From an uncultured Oscillospiraceae bacterium (GTDB taxonomy: Bacteria > Bacillota > Clostridia > Oscillospirales > Acutalibacteraceae), in NCBI GenBank assembly GCA_910587835.1, contig CAJUNQ010000105.1, positions 1 through 37,564 on the forward strand: DNA of 37,564 bases. The letters run 5' to 3'. The notes under the pieces are model-generated. The model saw nothing but the letters and a program-made list of their open reading frames with translations, searched no databases and was not told the origin of the DNA. The position numbers and the translations under genes were made by a program. This document shows, in pieces, positions 13,782 to 22,268 of the stretch. Each line of letters opens with the position of its first letter. Position 1 is the first letter of the stretch.

Positions 13782-15635
13782 ATGTGCGGTTTTGCTGGCT
13801 TCAGCGACTTCAACGACGAGCTTCTGGATGAAAAATATCTCTGGATGGCCCTGGCCAGGCGAATGGCCAGACGGCTCTCCCACCGGGGGCCGGACGGCCA
13901 GGGCGCACAGGTGTCTTCCCACTGCGCCCTGGCCCATATGCGTCTGGCTGTGATGGACCCCCAGAACGGCCAGCAGCCCATGACCGTAGTTCGGGAGGGC
14001 AAGGCCTGCACCATTGCCTATAACGGGGAGCTGTACAACGCCCCTGAGCTCCGGGCCAGCCTGGAAAGCCAGGGGTATTCCTTCCTCACTGACTGCGACA
14101 CCGAGGTGGTGCTTAACGCCTATCTCTGCTATGGCGAGGACTGCCCGGAGAAGCTCAACGGCATCTTTGCTTTCGCGGTGGACGACGGCATCCGCGACCG
14201 GCTGTTTCTCTGCCGGGACCGCTTTGGGGTAAAGCCCCTGTTCTACACCATACAGAATGACCGGCTGGCCTTTGCCTCTGAAATCAAGGGCCTGTTTGAA
14301 TTCCCCGGCGTCAACCCGGTGCTGGGCCGGGAGGGCCTTTGCGAGGTATTCGGCCTGGGTCCCGCCCGCACCCCCGGCCACGGGGTGTTTGAGGGCATCC
14401 ACGAGCTGCTGCCCGGCCATTTCGCCCTGTTCGACCGGGAGGGCTTCCGGGAGCGGTCCTATTTTGAGCTGACCGCCGCCCCCCACGCCGCCAGCTATGA
14501 GGAGACTGTAGAGACCCTGCGGGAGCTGCTTTTGGACACGGTCCATCGCCAGCTGGCCGCCGATGTACCCCTGTGCACCTTCCTCTCCGGGGGACTGGAT
14601 TCCAGTGTGGTGACAGCCATTGCCGCCGGGATTCTCAAGGAGCGGGGCCAGCGGCTGTCTACCTACTCCTTTGAGTTTGAGGGCAACGAGGCCTACTTCA
14701 CCCCCTCCTCCTTCCAGCCTGACCGGGACCAGGACTGGGCGGAGCGGGTCAGCCGGGAGCTGGGCACAGACCACCACACTCTGCTGTGCACCAACGACCA
14801 GCTGGCCGACTCCCTGTTTGAGGCGGTCATTGCCAAGGACCTGCCGGGCATGGCGGACATTGACGGCTCTCTGCTCCACTTCTGCCGCCAGGTGAAGCAG
14901 AACCATGTGGTGGCCCTGTGCGGCGAGTGCGCCGACGAGATCTTCGGGGGCTACCCCTGGTTCCACCGGCGGGAGATGTTCGACGGCTCCCGCTTCCCAT
15001 GGAGCGGCAACCTGGAGCTGCGCCAGTCCCTGCTGAACCCGGAGCTGCGGGAGCAGCTGCGCTTGGAGGACTATGTGTCCCAGCGGCTGGGGGAGACCCT
15101 GGAAACTGTGCCTGCGCTGCCCGGAGAAAACCCGGAGCAGGTGCGTATGCGGCAGCTCAGCTGCCTGAACATGCGATGGTTTATGGCCACTTTGCTGGAC
15201 CGGAAGGACCGGTGCAGTATGGCCAGCGGCTTGGAGGTTCGGGTGCCCTACTGCGACCACCGCATTGCCCAGTACCTGTATAATGTGCCCTGGGACTTCA
15301 AATGCCCTGGCGGAGAGCCCAAGGGTCTTTTGCGGGACGCCGCCCGGGGCCTGCTGCCCGAGGAGATTCTCCGGCGGAAAAAGAGCCCCTACCCCAAGAC
15401 CCACAACCCCGGCTACGAGGCCATCTTGAAGCAGAGGCTCCGCTATATTCTGCGGGACAGCCTGCAGCCCATCCACAAGCTTCTGTCAGAGGAGGCGGTG
15501 CAGGGCCTGCTGGACCAGAGCTTTGACTATGGCAAGCCCTGGTTCGGCCAGCTCATGGCCGGCCCCCAGCTGCTGGCCTACCTCATTCAGGTGAACTACT
15601 GGCTGCTGCACTACAATATCTACATCGACCTGTAA
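13782..15635 (+). CDS. asnB: Asparagine synthase (glutamine-hydrolysing), AsnB type
   Basis: A 617-residue class II amidotransferase. Cys2 right after the initiator Met is the glutaminase nucleophile (MCGFAGF), with RLAVMDP, NGELYN and DTEVVL motifs in the N-terminal domain. The C-terminal synthetase domain carries the ATP-pyrophosphatase P-loop SGGLDSS at 269-275 and the later CDHRIAQYLYNVPWDFK-type segment. It makes asparagine from aspartate, glutamine and ATP in the cytoplasm. Length and motifs fit a housekeeping AsnB rather than a peptide-modifying homologue, although the neighbours do not settle this. The start is fixed by Cys2; AAGGG lies about ten bases before the ATG. No clear terminator follows; the 113 bases before the ger operon hold only GC-rich sequence. 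Confidence 0.93.
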   Translation: MCGFAGFSDFNDELLDEKYLWMALARRMARRLSHRGPDGQGAQVSSHCALAHMRLAVMDPQNGQQPMTVVREGKACTIAYNGELYNAPELRASLESQGYSFLTDCDTEVVLNAYLCYGEDCPEKLNGIFAFAVDDGIRDRLFLCRDRFGVKPLFYTIQNDRLAFASEIKGLFEFPGVNPVLGREGLCEVFGLGPARTPGHGVFEGIHELLPGHFALFDREGFRERSYFELTAAPHAASYEETVETLRELLLDTVHRQLAADVPLCTFLSGGLDSSVVTAIAAGILKERGQRLSTYSFEFEGNEAYFTPSSFQPDRDQDWAERVSRELGTDHHTLLCTNDQLADSLFEAVIAKDLPGMADIDGSLLHFCRQVKQNHVVALCGECADEIFGGYPWFHRREMFDGSRFPWSGNLELRQSLLNPELREQLRLEDYVSQRLGETLETVPALPGENPEQVRMRQLSCLNMRWFMATLLDRKDRCSMASGLEVRVPYCDHRIAQYLYNVPWDFKCPGGEPKGLLRDAARGLLPEEILRRKKSPYPKTHNPGYEAILKQRLRYILRDSLQPIHKLLSEEAVQGLLDQSFDYGKPWFGQLMAGPQLLAYLIQVNYWLLHYNIYIDL

Positions 15636-15748
15636 ACGCCCCCCCCCGCCCCGCACGCTGGCAGGGCCGGTTTTCGCCCGGACCGGGCCAAACCACTGGA
15701 ATCGCAAGGGCTTCTGCGCCCTCTCTTTACGGATGGACGCGGGCCCAG

Positions 15749-16822
15749 TCAGCCCACTGCCCCGGCCACCCGTTCCTCCTCCAGCCTTTGCACCTTCACC
15801 TTTACCTCTATCTGGTACTGGCTCCGCCCCATCAGCTCCGGCCAGCGGGCCCCGTTCGCCCGCCAGTAGGAGGGCTGCTCCCGGTACAGCTGGTTCCCGA
15901 AGCCGAAAATATCGCAGCCGTCTCTCACAACAGCCTGGCGGACAGCGGCCTCCGCCTCATTCCGGAGCTTTTCCGCTGCCGCGGCTTCCAGGTAGGCACA
16001 GTCCAGACCGCTGGTGTCGGCGGCGCTTACATCAGCGGCCACCTCCATCTGAACGCGAAAGCTGGGCGGGTCCCCTGCCCGGGCCTGGGTTTTGGACTTT
16101 ATACCCCGCAGGCTCAGGGTGACAACGCCGTTTTGGGCCTCCACCGCCAGTTCTCCCCGGTTCAGCTTGTTTGTCATCGCCAGATATCCCCGGGTCTGCT
16201 CTAAGGTGAGCAGGCCCTTTTGCTGTGCCCCGGAGAAATAGACCGTGCCCGCCGCTTCCACACTGTCCTCACCGGCCCGCAGCAGGGGCAGCACTGCCGA
16301 GCTCCCCTCCCGCCGCATGCCGTTCACAAAGCCCAGAATGTCCATGTCCACCGCCTGGCCGTTCCATCGCCCCCCGCTGCCCAGAGCTTCCAGCTCTGAC
16401 ATGCGCATGAGCTTGCCGTCCTTTTCGGTGGAGAGCACCTCCTCGGCTGTGCCCTCTGCTACAAACAGCTCCACAGCGGGCCGGGTGTTGTAGTACCGGA
16501 CAAAAAAGTCCAGACAGCCGTCCAGGCCCCGGCGGGCGCAGTCCATGCCAAACACCACCAGGTAGTTGTGGGCGTAAAAGGGCTCCCGTCCGGTGGTGAG
16601 GGACAGGGAGGACAACGCTTCCAGCACTGTCTCCCCTTCACAGGTAAACAGCTCCTCCCCCTCCTCCGCCGAGGTAGAGGACCGCACCGTCACCCGGTAG
16701 CCCTCTCCGGTCCAGTCTACCCCAATGCCGTGGATGAGCACCCGCTCGTACAGCTCCGGATAGCCGCAGCCGGAAAGGCACAGGCAGAGAGCCGCCAGCA
16801 GCACAAAAATACGCCGTTTCAT
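15749..16822 (-). CDS. Ger(x)C-family spore germination lipoprotein (GerC subunit)
   Basis: A 357-residue lipoprotein. The signal peptide MKRRIFVLLAALCLCLSGC ends in a lipobox with Cys19, followed by the family start YPELYERVLIHGIGVDWT. The fold is the three-domain GerC type; the middle contains EALGSGGRWNGQAVD and the C-terminal helix-rich part ends with QIEVKVKVQRLEEERV. AAGGAGG lies about nine bases before the ATG at 16822. The start overlaps the GerB stop as ATGA (16819-16822). It is the outer-surface subunit of the inner spore membrane germinant receptor, third and last gene of the ger operon. Confidence 0.92.
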   Translation of the reverse strand: MKRRIFVLLAALCLCLSGCGYPELYERVLIHGIGVDWTGEGYRVTVRSSTSAEEGEELFTCEGETVLEALSSLSLTTGREPFYAHNYLVVFGMDCARRGLDGCLDFFVRYYNTRPAVELFVAEGTAEEVLSTEKDGKLMRMSELEALGSGGRWNGQAVDMDILGFVNGMRREGSSAVLPLLRAGEDSVEAAGTVYFSGAQQKGLLTLEQTRGYLAMTNKLNRGELAVEAQNGVVTLSLRGIKSKTQARAGDPPSFRVQMEVAADVSAADTSGLDCAYLEAAAAEKLRNEAEAAVRQAVVRDGCDIFGFGNQLYREQPSYWRANGARWPELMGRSQYQIEVKVKVQRLEEERVAGAVG

Positions 16823-17916
16823 TTCTCCCGCCTCCTTCCCCGAAGCAGCCTCCCCAGCCAGACCAGCAGGGGTAGGCCCGCGCCGCTGACCACGGTGCAC
16901 CAAAACAGAAATTCCGTATTCAGCAGGAGGTCCTGGGCCTTCCGGCTTCCGGCAGTGGCCCAGGCCAGCAGAAGGGTCAACGCTGCCGCTGCCCACAGGG
17001 CGGGCTTTGGCTCCTTCTCTCCTGCCAGGGCGGTAAAGCACACCCGGCAGGCGTACAGGTCGCAGCTGAGCTTGATGATCAGCCCCATCATCCAGATGCC
17101 GGTGAATACCGCGTCCAGCCGCTGCAAGGAGCGTATCTCGCTGAGGGAGGCCAGCACATACACCGGGAAATTCTGGGTATAGGCGTAGCGTCCCAGACAG
17201 CCCGCAATGAGCAGAATAACGCTGCCCACAAACAGGGTGGTCCCTGCCATCCAGCCGGCGAACCCCAGCTTTTTTCTTCCCTTTACCTGGGGCAGCAGCA
17301 CCGCCATGTCTGCAAACACGGAGGCTCTTGCCAGAAACAGCATCACCCCCTGCCGGGTCTGGCCCAGGCCCTGATAGAACAGAGGCTCCAGGTTCTCTGT
17401 GTCAAACCGACCCGCCGCCATGGCGAACACCAGCCCGCAGCCCAGCACCAGCACCGCGAAAACACAGGTGGCGCACCGGGCCACGGTCTCCAACCCCTTA
17501 AGCGCACCGTAAAGGGCCACAGCCCCCAGCGCGGCAACCACCAGCCCGGCAGAAAAGCCCGGGTTTACGGTGTCCATGAGGAATATTTGAAACATGCCCA
17601 GGGATGTGCCCCCCACCAGCACAAAATACAGGGCATAGCCCAAGGGGACCAGCCCCCCTGCCCTGCCTAATGTGTCCATAGCCAGCCGGGGAACGCTTTG
17701 CCCCTGCTCCCGGCCCATAGCCAGCCACAGGGGCAGCGCGATCAGCACCCCCGCCCCCATGGCCAGCAGGTAAGAAAATATGCTGTCCAGCAGGCTTTCG
17801 CCGCCGGTGTACTGGGCATTCAAGGCAATGGTGACCACTGTGCGGGACACGAACATGGCCAGAAAGAACTGGGCCGAGCTGATTTTTGTGTGAGCCATCG
17901 CTGCTCCCCCTTTCAT
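16819..17916 (-). CDS. GerB-type spore germination permease (APC superfamily)
   Basis: A 365-residue membrane protein with about ten helices, beginning KISSAQFFLAMFVSRTVVTI, the typical start of GerAB-type endospore germination permeases, which bind the germinant. Two starts are possible. ATG 17916 overlaps the GerA stop as ATGA and has GGGAGG seven bases upstream; ATG 17898 (six codons later) has AAAGGGGGAG five bases upstream. The first is used here but the second is equally plausible. It is the middle gene of the ger operon, with four-base overlaps at both ends, so the three subunits are probably made in fixed ratio. Confidence 0.92.
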   Translation of the reverse strand: MKGGAAMAHTKISSAQFFLAMFVSRTVVTIALNAQYTGGESLLDSIFSYLLAMGAGVLIALPLWLAMGREQGQSVPRLAMDTLGRAGGLVPLGYALYFVLVGGTSLGMFQIFLMDTVNPGFSAGLVVAALGAVALYGALKGLETVARCATCVFAVLVLGCGLVFAMAAGRFDTENLEPLFYQGLGQTRQGVMLFLARASVFADMAVLLPQVKGRKKLGFAGWMAGTTLFVGSVILLIAGCLGRYAYTQNFPVYVLASLSEIRSLQRLDAVFTGIWMMGLIIKLSCDLYACRVCFTALAGEKEPKPALWAAAALTLLLAWATAGSRKAQDLLLNTEFLFWCTVVSGAGLPLLVWLGRLLRGRRREK

Positions 17917-19385
17917 TGGCCGGCCTCCCGGCTGCCGGGCATGCTCTGCACATTGGCGCTGCCCTTTGCCAGCCGCCGCCAGTTGGCCCGCACAAACACA
18001 TCCCGAAAGCTGAGCCGGCCATTATAGGGGGCCACTGGCGACAGCAGCGGCACCCCAAAGCTGTCGGTACCGCACAGATCCATAAGCAGCAGCACCAGGC
18101 CGATCATCACGCCCCACACCCCCAGAAAGTTCCCTGCCAGCAAAAAGGCCAGCCGCAGCAGGGCCAGGGGCTCATACAGCCGGGGCACCGCGTAGCCGGC
18201 AATGGCTGTCAGGGCCACTACCATCAGAGAGGGCGCGCTTACCAGCCCCGCCGACACAGCCGTGTCCCCAATCACCAGGCCCCCCACAATGCTTACCGTG
18301 GCAGAAAGGGACCGGGGCGCCCGCAGCCCCGCCTCCCGCAGCACCTCATAGAGAAAGTAGAGGATCAAGGTCTCCGCCATGACCGGGAAGGGGGTCTGGG
18401 CCTCGGACTCGCTGATCTTCAGCAGCAGGGCCTCGGGGAGCATCTCCGGGTGGTGGGTGGCAATGGCCACATACAGCCCTGGCAGAAAGGCGCTTAAAAA
18501 GAAGGCCGCATACTTGAGCCAGCGGATGAAGGTGCCATAAAAGGGCCGGGTCAGGTAGTCGTCCAGGGTCTGAAAATTCTCCACAAACAAAAAGGGCACC
18601 AGAATGACGCTGGGGGTGCCCTCCATCAAAATGGCGATGCGCCCCTCCTGGATTTTGCCGCACACCACATCCGGGCGTTCGGTCATGCCCATCCCGCTGA
18701 ACACCCCGCCCCGCTCCAGAAATCCCACCAGATACCCTGCCCCCAGGGCAGCGTCCAGATGGAAGGTCTTCAGCCTTTGGCGCAGCTGGTCCAGAATCTC
18801 CGGGCTGGCCACCCCTTCCAGATAGCACAGGGCCAGAGGCGTGTGGCTTTTGCTGCCCACCTCCGCCTTCTCAAACTTCAGGGCCGTGGTTTTCATCCGG
18901 CGGCGGATCATGGAGATGTTGTTCTGATAGCTCTCGTTAAAGCCGTCTTTCGCGCCCCGCTGCATTACCTCGTTCTGGGGCTCGTCCGGGCCGCGGCTCT
19001 CAAAGCCCTGCACCCCAAACACCAGCGCCTCCCCGCAGCCGTCAATACACAGCACCGCAAAGCCGCTCATCAGCAGCAAAAGCAGCTGGTCCATCTGGCT
19101 CTCCCGCTTCTGCTCCACCGAGCCCAGCACGGTTTTTTCCACCTGCTCCATAAGTCCCGGGCCCTGGCCGGTGAGCTGCCGGGCTTCCAACAGGGGATTA
19201 AGGATGCTCAGGGTGATGATCTGCTTGCTCACCAGGCCGTCCAGCCCGAACAGCGCGGCCCGGGCGCCAGAGAGCTCCAGCTCCCGCATCATGAAGTCCA
19301 TGGCGTTTTCAAATTCCCTTTGCAGATACTGCTGGTTCTCCTCCAGCCTGGCCGATACCTTTTCCAGCTTTTTCAACGCTGCCAA
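17913..19385 (-). CDS. GerA-family spore germination receptor subunit
   Basis: About 490 residues if started at TTG 19385, which has AAAGGAGG eight bases upstream; a GTG at 19412 has no site. Layout: soluble N-terminal domain (about 1-240) with KFEKAEVGSKSHTPLALCYLEGVA, then four to six helices with the family segment PFPVMAETLILYFLYEVLRE and the following ATVSIVGGLVIGDTAVSAGL. GerA subunits form an oligomeric ion channel in the inner spore membrane that opens when germinant binds the GerB partner. First gene of a complete A-B-C receptor operon. Its promoter is not clear; I saw no confident sigma-G site on the minus strand in 19386-19527. Confidence 0.93.
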   Translation of the reverse strand: MAALKKLEKVSARLEENQQYLQREFENAMDFMMRELELSGARAALFGLDGLVSKQIITLSILNPLLEARQLTGQGPGLMEQVEKTVLGSVEQKRESQMDQLLLLLMSGFAVLCIDGCGEALVFGVQGFESRGPDEPQNEVMQRGAKDGFNESYQNNISMIRRRMKTTALKFEKAEVGSKSHTPLALCYLEGVASPEILDQLRQRLKTFHLDAALGAGYLVGFLERGGVFSGMGMTERPDVVCGKIQEGRIAILMEGTPSVILVPFLFVENFQTLDDYLTRPFYGTFIRWLKYAAFFLSAFLPGLYVAIATHHPEMLPEALLLKISESEAQTPFPVMAETLILYFLYEVLREAGLRAPRSLSATVSIVGGLVIGDTAVSAGLVSAPSLMVVALTAIAGYAVPRLYEPLALLRLAFLLAGNFLGVWGVMIGLVLLLMDLCGTDSFGVPLLSPVAPYNGRLSFRDVFVRANWRRLAKGSANVQSMPGSREAGQ

Positions 19386-19466
19386 CCGATCCGCCTCCTT
19401 TTTTCGCAGCACAGGCCGCGCGCGGTTTCCATACCAGCAGTGTAGACCATTTCAGCTGGATTATGC

Positions 19467-19496
19467 GGATAAACCAGTGAGAAGCCAGAGATAATA
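19467..19496 (+). promoter_or_regulatory. Sigma-G-like promoter upstream of the DUF421 gene
   Basis: GGATA (19467-19471), 18-base spacer, GATAATA (19490-19496), 31 bases before the start codon. Sigma-G promoters have roughly GHATR and CATWMTA about 18 bases apart, so each box has one mismatch. GATAAT could alternatively serve as a sigma-A -10. Forespore expression would fit a DUF421 gene beside a germinant receptor operon. Confidence 0.35.
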
Positions 19497-19527
19497 AGCC
19501 TGTTATTTTTGGGAAAAGAGGGAGCCT

Positions 19528-20223
19528 ATGCTGATATCCTTGGTACGAACTCTTATCATGTACGCAGCCATTTTGGCCAGCGTGCGGCTGATGGGCAAGC
19601 GGCAGATCAGCCAGCTGCAAACCTCAGAGCTGGTGGTGACCCTGCTCATCTCCGAGCTGGCGGTCATGCCCATTCAGCAGCACAACGAACCCCTTTGGAA
19701 CGGCCTCATCCCCATGGTGGTGCTGGTGGGCTGTGAAATCGTGGTGTCGCTCCTTATGCTGAAAAGCGGGAAATTCCGGCAGGCGGTGTGCGGAAGCCCT
19801 ATGGTGATTATTGAAAACGGCCGTGTACTGCAGGACCAGCTGCGCCGCCTGCGCATGAGCACAGAGGACCTGTTTGAGGAGCTGCGCCTGGCCGGGGCTT
19901 TTGCCCTGGAAGACGTGGCCTATGCCATTGTGGAGACCAACGGCCAGCTGAGCGTACTGAAAAAGTCCTCGGCTGACAGCCTGACCCCCAAGCAGGCGGG
20001 AGTCAAAGCCCCGGAGGAGGCCCTGGAGGTGGTGGTGGTCAGCGACGGGCAAATCTCTCAGAACTCTCTGCGTCTGTGCGGCCGGGACCCGGTCTGGCTG
20101 AGAGAGCAGCTGCGCTTTCAGGGCGCGGAGCTGGAGGACGTCTTTATTATGACGGCCCGGACAGACGGCAAGCAAATGATCATCAAAAAGCAGCGGACAA
20201 GCTCCCCAGGCGCAAAAAAATAG
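19528..20223 (+). CDS. DUF421 (YetF-like) membrane protein
   Basis: A 231-residue protein with three N-terminal helices (about 3-20, 32-50, 56-75) containing the family pattern VRLMGKRQISQLQTSELVVTLLISELAVMP, followed by a soluble YetF C-terminal domain with LRRLRMSTEDLFEELRLAGAF and the segment VAYAIVETNGQLSVLKK. DUF421 proteins are common in endospore formers; a DUF421-containing protein (2Duf) of Bacillus spores has been linked to wet-heat resistance. That and the divergent ger operon suggest a spore-membrane role, as an inference. A GGGAG site lies close before the ATG (three to five bases), which is rather short spacing. Confidence 0.88.
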   Translation: MLISLVRTLIMYAAILASVRLMGKRQISQLQTSELVVTLLISELAVMPIQQHNEPLWNGLIPMVVLVGCEIVVSLLMLKSGKFRQAVCGSPMVIIENGRVLQDQLRRLRMSTEDLFEELRLAGAFALEDVAYAIVETNGQLSVLKKSSADSLTPKQAGVKAPEEALEVVVVSDGQISQNSLRLCGRDPVWLREQLRFQGAELEDVFIMTARTDGKQMIIKKQRTSSPGAKK

Positions 20224-20353
20224 CGCCGGACCTTGCGTTTTTCCCCCTCCTCCGCTATAATGATGGGTAGAAACAGGCGGTTCTGCCGCCCGGTCCAAGG
20301 GCTTATTGATTCTTTTGGACTGTGTAGACTTCAGCAGGAAAGGGGGACGCCGG

Positions 20354-20851
20354 ATGGAGCTGTCCGCACTGGACCAGGCGCTTCACGCTCTGTGGGAGGA
20401 GCTCCACAGCCTGGGCATCCCGGTCTCGAAAAAGCTTGCGCCCCATGTGCGGGTGAACACCCGGGCCAAACGCCGGCTGGGCTGCTGCTACTTCATCTCA
20501 GGCTCCTGCGCCATTGAGGTCTCCGCCCGGGTGGCGGAGGACCCGGAGCTGCTGCGCCTCACTCTGGTCCACGAGCTGCTGCACACCTGCCCCGGCTGCC
20601 GGGACCACGGACCCCGGTGGAAGGCCTGGGCCCAGCTGGCAGGCCAGCATTTACAACTGGACATCCGCCGCACTGTGCCCCTGGAGGACAGCCCCGGCCC
20701 CCTGCGCCAGGAGACGGTAAAATATGTGCTGCAATGCCAGAGCTGCGGGGCGCTCATCCAGCGCAAGCGGCTCTCAAAGGCTGTCAAGACACCCTGGCGC
20801 TACCGGTGCCCCTGCGGGGGCCAGCTGAAGCGTCTGCCGGATATCCATTGA
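20354..20851 (+). CDS. SprT-like zinc metalloprotein with C-terminal zinc ribbon
   Basis: A 165-residue protein. HELLH at 73-77, followed by H85 in CRDHGPRWK, gives the SprT/WSS1-type HExxH...H zinc site with catalytic Glu74. The C-terminus carries a zinc ribbon from C128/C131 (CQSC) and C152/C154 (CPCG). SprT domains in eukaryotic SPRTN cut DNA-protein crosslinks; bacterial SprT-like proteins are mostly uncharacterised. The start at 20354 is chosen because AAAGGGGGA lies six to seven bases upstream. Its stop codon overlaps the -35 box of the next gene's promoter. Whether it is an active protease is open, but the active-site residues are all present. Confidence 0.82.
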   Translation: MELSALDQALHALWEELHSLGIPVSKKLAPHVRVNTRAKRRLGCCYFISGSCAIEVSARVAEDPELLRLTLVHELLHTCPGCRDHGPRWKAWAQLAGQHLQLDIRRTVPLEDSPGPLRQETVKYVLQCQSCGALIQRKRLSKAVKTPWRYRCPCGGQLKRLPDIH

Positions 20852-20876
20852 CATTTCTGGGCAAATAGGGTAAAAT
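20848..20876 (+). promoter_or_regulatory. Sigma-A promoter of the small lipoprotein gene
   Basis: Perfect -35 TTGACA (20848-20853), 17-base spacer, -10 TAAAAT (20871-20876). The -35 contains the stop codon of the upstream gene. Confidence 0.85.
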
Positions 20877-20912
20877 GGGGGTATACTATCAATTTTTATG
20901 AGGGATTCTGCC

Positions 20913-21305
20913 ATGAAAAAAGCCTGCTGTGCCCTGCTGTTCGCCCTTTCGCTGACACTTCTCACCGGCTGCTCCTCACCGGACGCCTTGCAGCTGGACC
21001 TTTCTCAGGGCTTTGGCAGCCAGCTTAAGCTGCTGCACCTGAACGCCAGCACCCAGGAACGCCGCCGCCGCATTCAGGACTTTCACGCCCTGCTGGAAAA
21101 CGCCCAGCCCCTGGAAAAGGACCTCTCTCTGTTCGCCTATTACCCGGACTACCGGCTGGAACTGCTGCGGGACGGCGAGCGGGTCACTGTGGTCATGGAT
21201 GTAAACGGGGAGTTTGTAGACTTCCATTATCTGGATGAGGACGTGATCTATCGTTCGGCTCTCAGCGCCAAGGACCTGAAAAAGCTCATCCATCAATACA
21301 GCTGA
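20913..21305 (+). CDS. Small secreted lipoprotein, unknown function
   Basis: A 130-residue protein with lipoprotein signal MKKACCALLFALSLTLLTGC, lipobox LTGC with Cys20. The mature part is about 110 residues of mixed alpha/beta character, with RRRIQDFHALLENAQPLEKD, then a strand-rich segment DYRLELLRDGERVTVVMDV and a C-terminal helix SAKDLKKLIHQYS. It resembles short Clostridial lipoproteins of unknown role; I cannot name the family. The start at 20913 has GAGGGA about nine bases upstream and puts Lys-Lys at the N-terminus as expected. It has its own strong promoter and a terminator, so it is monocistronic. Confidence 0.8.
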   Translation: MKKACCALLFALSLTLLTGCSSPDALQLDLSQGFGSQLKLLHLNASTQERRRRIQDFHALLENAQPLEKDLSLFAYYPDYRLELLRDGERVTVVMDVNGEFVDFHYLDEDVIYRSALSAKDLKKLIHQYS

Positions 21306-21324
21306 ACACAAAAATGCGCGCAGA

Positions 21325-21352
21325 AAAGCCCTTCGCAAAAGCGAAGGGCTTT
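21325..21352. terminator. Hairpin terminator between convergent lipoprotein and rpsR genes
   Basis: Perfect 12-base stem AAAGCCCTTCGC and GCGAAGGGCTTT with an AAAA loop. The plus strand continues TTTGTTTGCG-like; the minus strand continues TTTTCTG. Probably bidirectional. Confidence 0.8.
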
Positions 21353-21381
21353 GTTTGCGTTCAAGCACCGGCTGGCTGAAA

Positions 21382-21630
21382 TCAGTCGCTGGTGTAGGGC
21401 AGCAGCGCCAGATGGCGCGAACGCTTGATGGCCACAGTCAGCGCACGCTGATGGCGGGCGCAGGTACCGGTCACGCGGCGGGGAAGAATCTTGCCCCGCT
21501 CGGAGATGAACCGGCGCAGCTTGGCCACGTCCTTGTAATCAATAAACTCCGCTCTGTCCACACAGAAGCTGCAAACCTTTTTGCGCCCCTTGCGGCCCCG
21601 GCGAATTTCTCTCTCGGGTCTGTCCGGCAT
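21382..21630 (-). CDS. rpsR: 30S ribosomal protein bS18
   Basis: An 82-residue protein with the S18 hallmark regions CSFCVDRAEFIDYKD, LRRFISERGKILPRR and VTGTCARHQRALTVAIKRSRHLALLPY. The two N-terminal cysteines (CSFC) plus a later one could bind zinc, as in C+ type S18 proteins. The start at 21630 has AAGGAGG eight bases upstream; six extra codons upstream lack a site. It is the third gene of rpsF-ssb-rpsR, an order conserved across Firmicutes. It binds 16S rRNA as a heterodimer with S6 in the platform of the small subunit. Confidence 0.97.
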   Translation of the reverse strand: MPDRPEREIRRGRKGRKKVCSFCVDRAEFIDYKDVAKLRRFISERGKILPRRVTGTCARHQRALTVAIKRSRHLALLPYTSD

Positions 21631-21665
21631 AGCTGAAACCTCCTTCACATATGATTCGCTGGATT

Positions 21666-22211
21666 TCAGAAGGGCAGGTCGTCGTCGCCCATGATTTCTT
21701 CAAAACCTCCGTCGCCGCCGCTGCTGAAAGCCGCGGGCGGGGGCTCTGCCGGGAAGGTGGGCGCGGCCCCAAAGCCGCTGTCCTGGCCGCCGTAGGATTT
21801 TCCCTGACCATAGGCAGGGGCCCGGTCATAGGAGGAAGCGCGGTCCTCATAGGCAGAGCGGTCTCCTCCATAGGCGGAGCCGCTCTCCCGTTTGGAGCCG
21901 GTAAAGCTCACATTGTCCGCCACTACCTCCACCGCAGTGCGGCGGTTGCCCTGCTTATCCTCATAGCTGCGGGTCTGGATGCTTCCCGTCACGGCAATCA
22001 TCTGTCCCTTTGTAAAGTATCTGGACACAAACTCTCCGGTGCCGCGCCAGGCGACCACGTCAATAAAGTCCGTCTGTCTTTCGCCAGAGGTCTTACTGAC
22101 AAAATTGCGGTCTACCGCGATACGGAACGAACACACAGCGGTGTCGTTCTGCGTCCGCCTCAGCTCAGGGTCGGCAACCAGCCTGCCCATAAGCACCACC
22201 ACATTCAGCAT
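21666..22211 (-). CDS. ssb: Single-stranded DNA-binding protein
   Basis: A 181-residue SSB. The OB fold (about 1-105) begins MLNVVVLMGRLVADPELR and includes VVAWRGTGEFVSRYFTKGQ and the GSIQTRSYEDKQGNRRTAVE hairpin. A Gly/Ser/Tyr-rich linker (about 108-170) follows, then the acidic tip DDDLPF that recruits repair and replication proteins. GGGAGG lies nine bases before the ATG. The position between the S6 and S18 genes is the standard Firmicute arrangement. The tetramer coats single-stranded DNA at replication forks. Confidence 0.97.
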   Translation of the reverse strand: MLNVVVLMGRLVADPELRRTQNDTAVCSFRIAVDRNFVSKTSGERQTDFIDVVAWRGTGEFVSRYFTKGQMIAVTGSIQTRSYEDKQGNRRTAVEVVADNVSFTGSKRESGSAYGGDRSAYEDRASSYDRAPAYGQGKSYGGQDSGFGAAPTFPAEPPPAAFSSGGDGGFEEIMGDDDLPF

Positions 22212-22268
22212 AATAGGCGACCTCCCTTTCTGTTTGGCCGAGGGGGACGCCCTCAGCCCTAAAGCCCG

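Noticed and set aside
13587..15476. Minus-strand open frame that would extend the oxidoreductase to more than 1000 residues
   Set aside because: It is antisense to asparagine synthase; the real start at 13586 has a ribosome binding site and a promoter just upstream.
19386..19527. Sigma-G promoter for the ger operon (minus strand GCATA)
   Set aside because: A possible -35 is present but no matching -10 at 17-18 bases; only TACACT is found.
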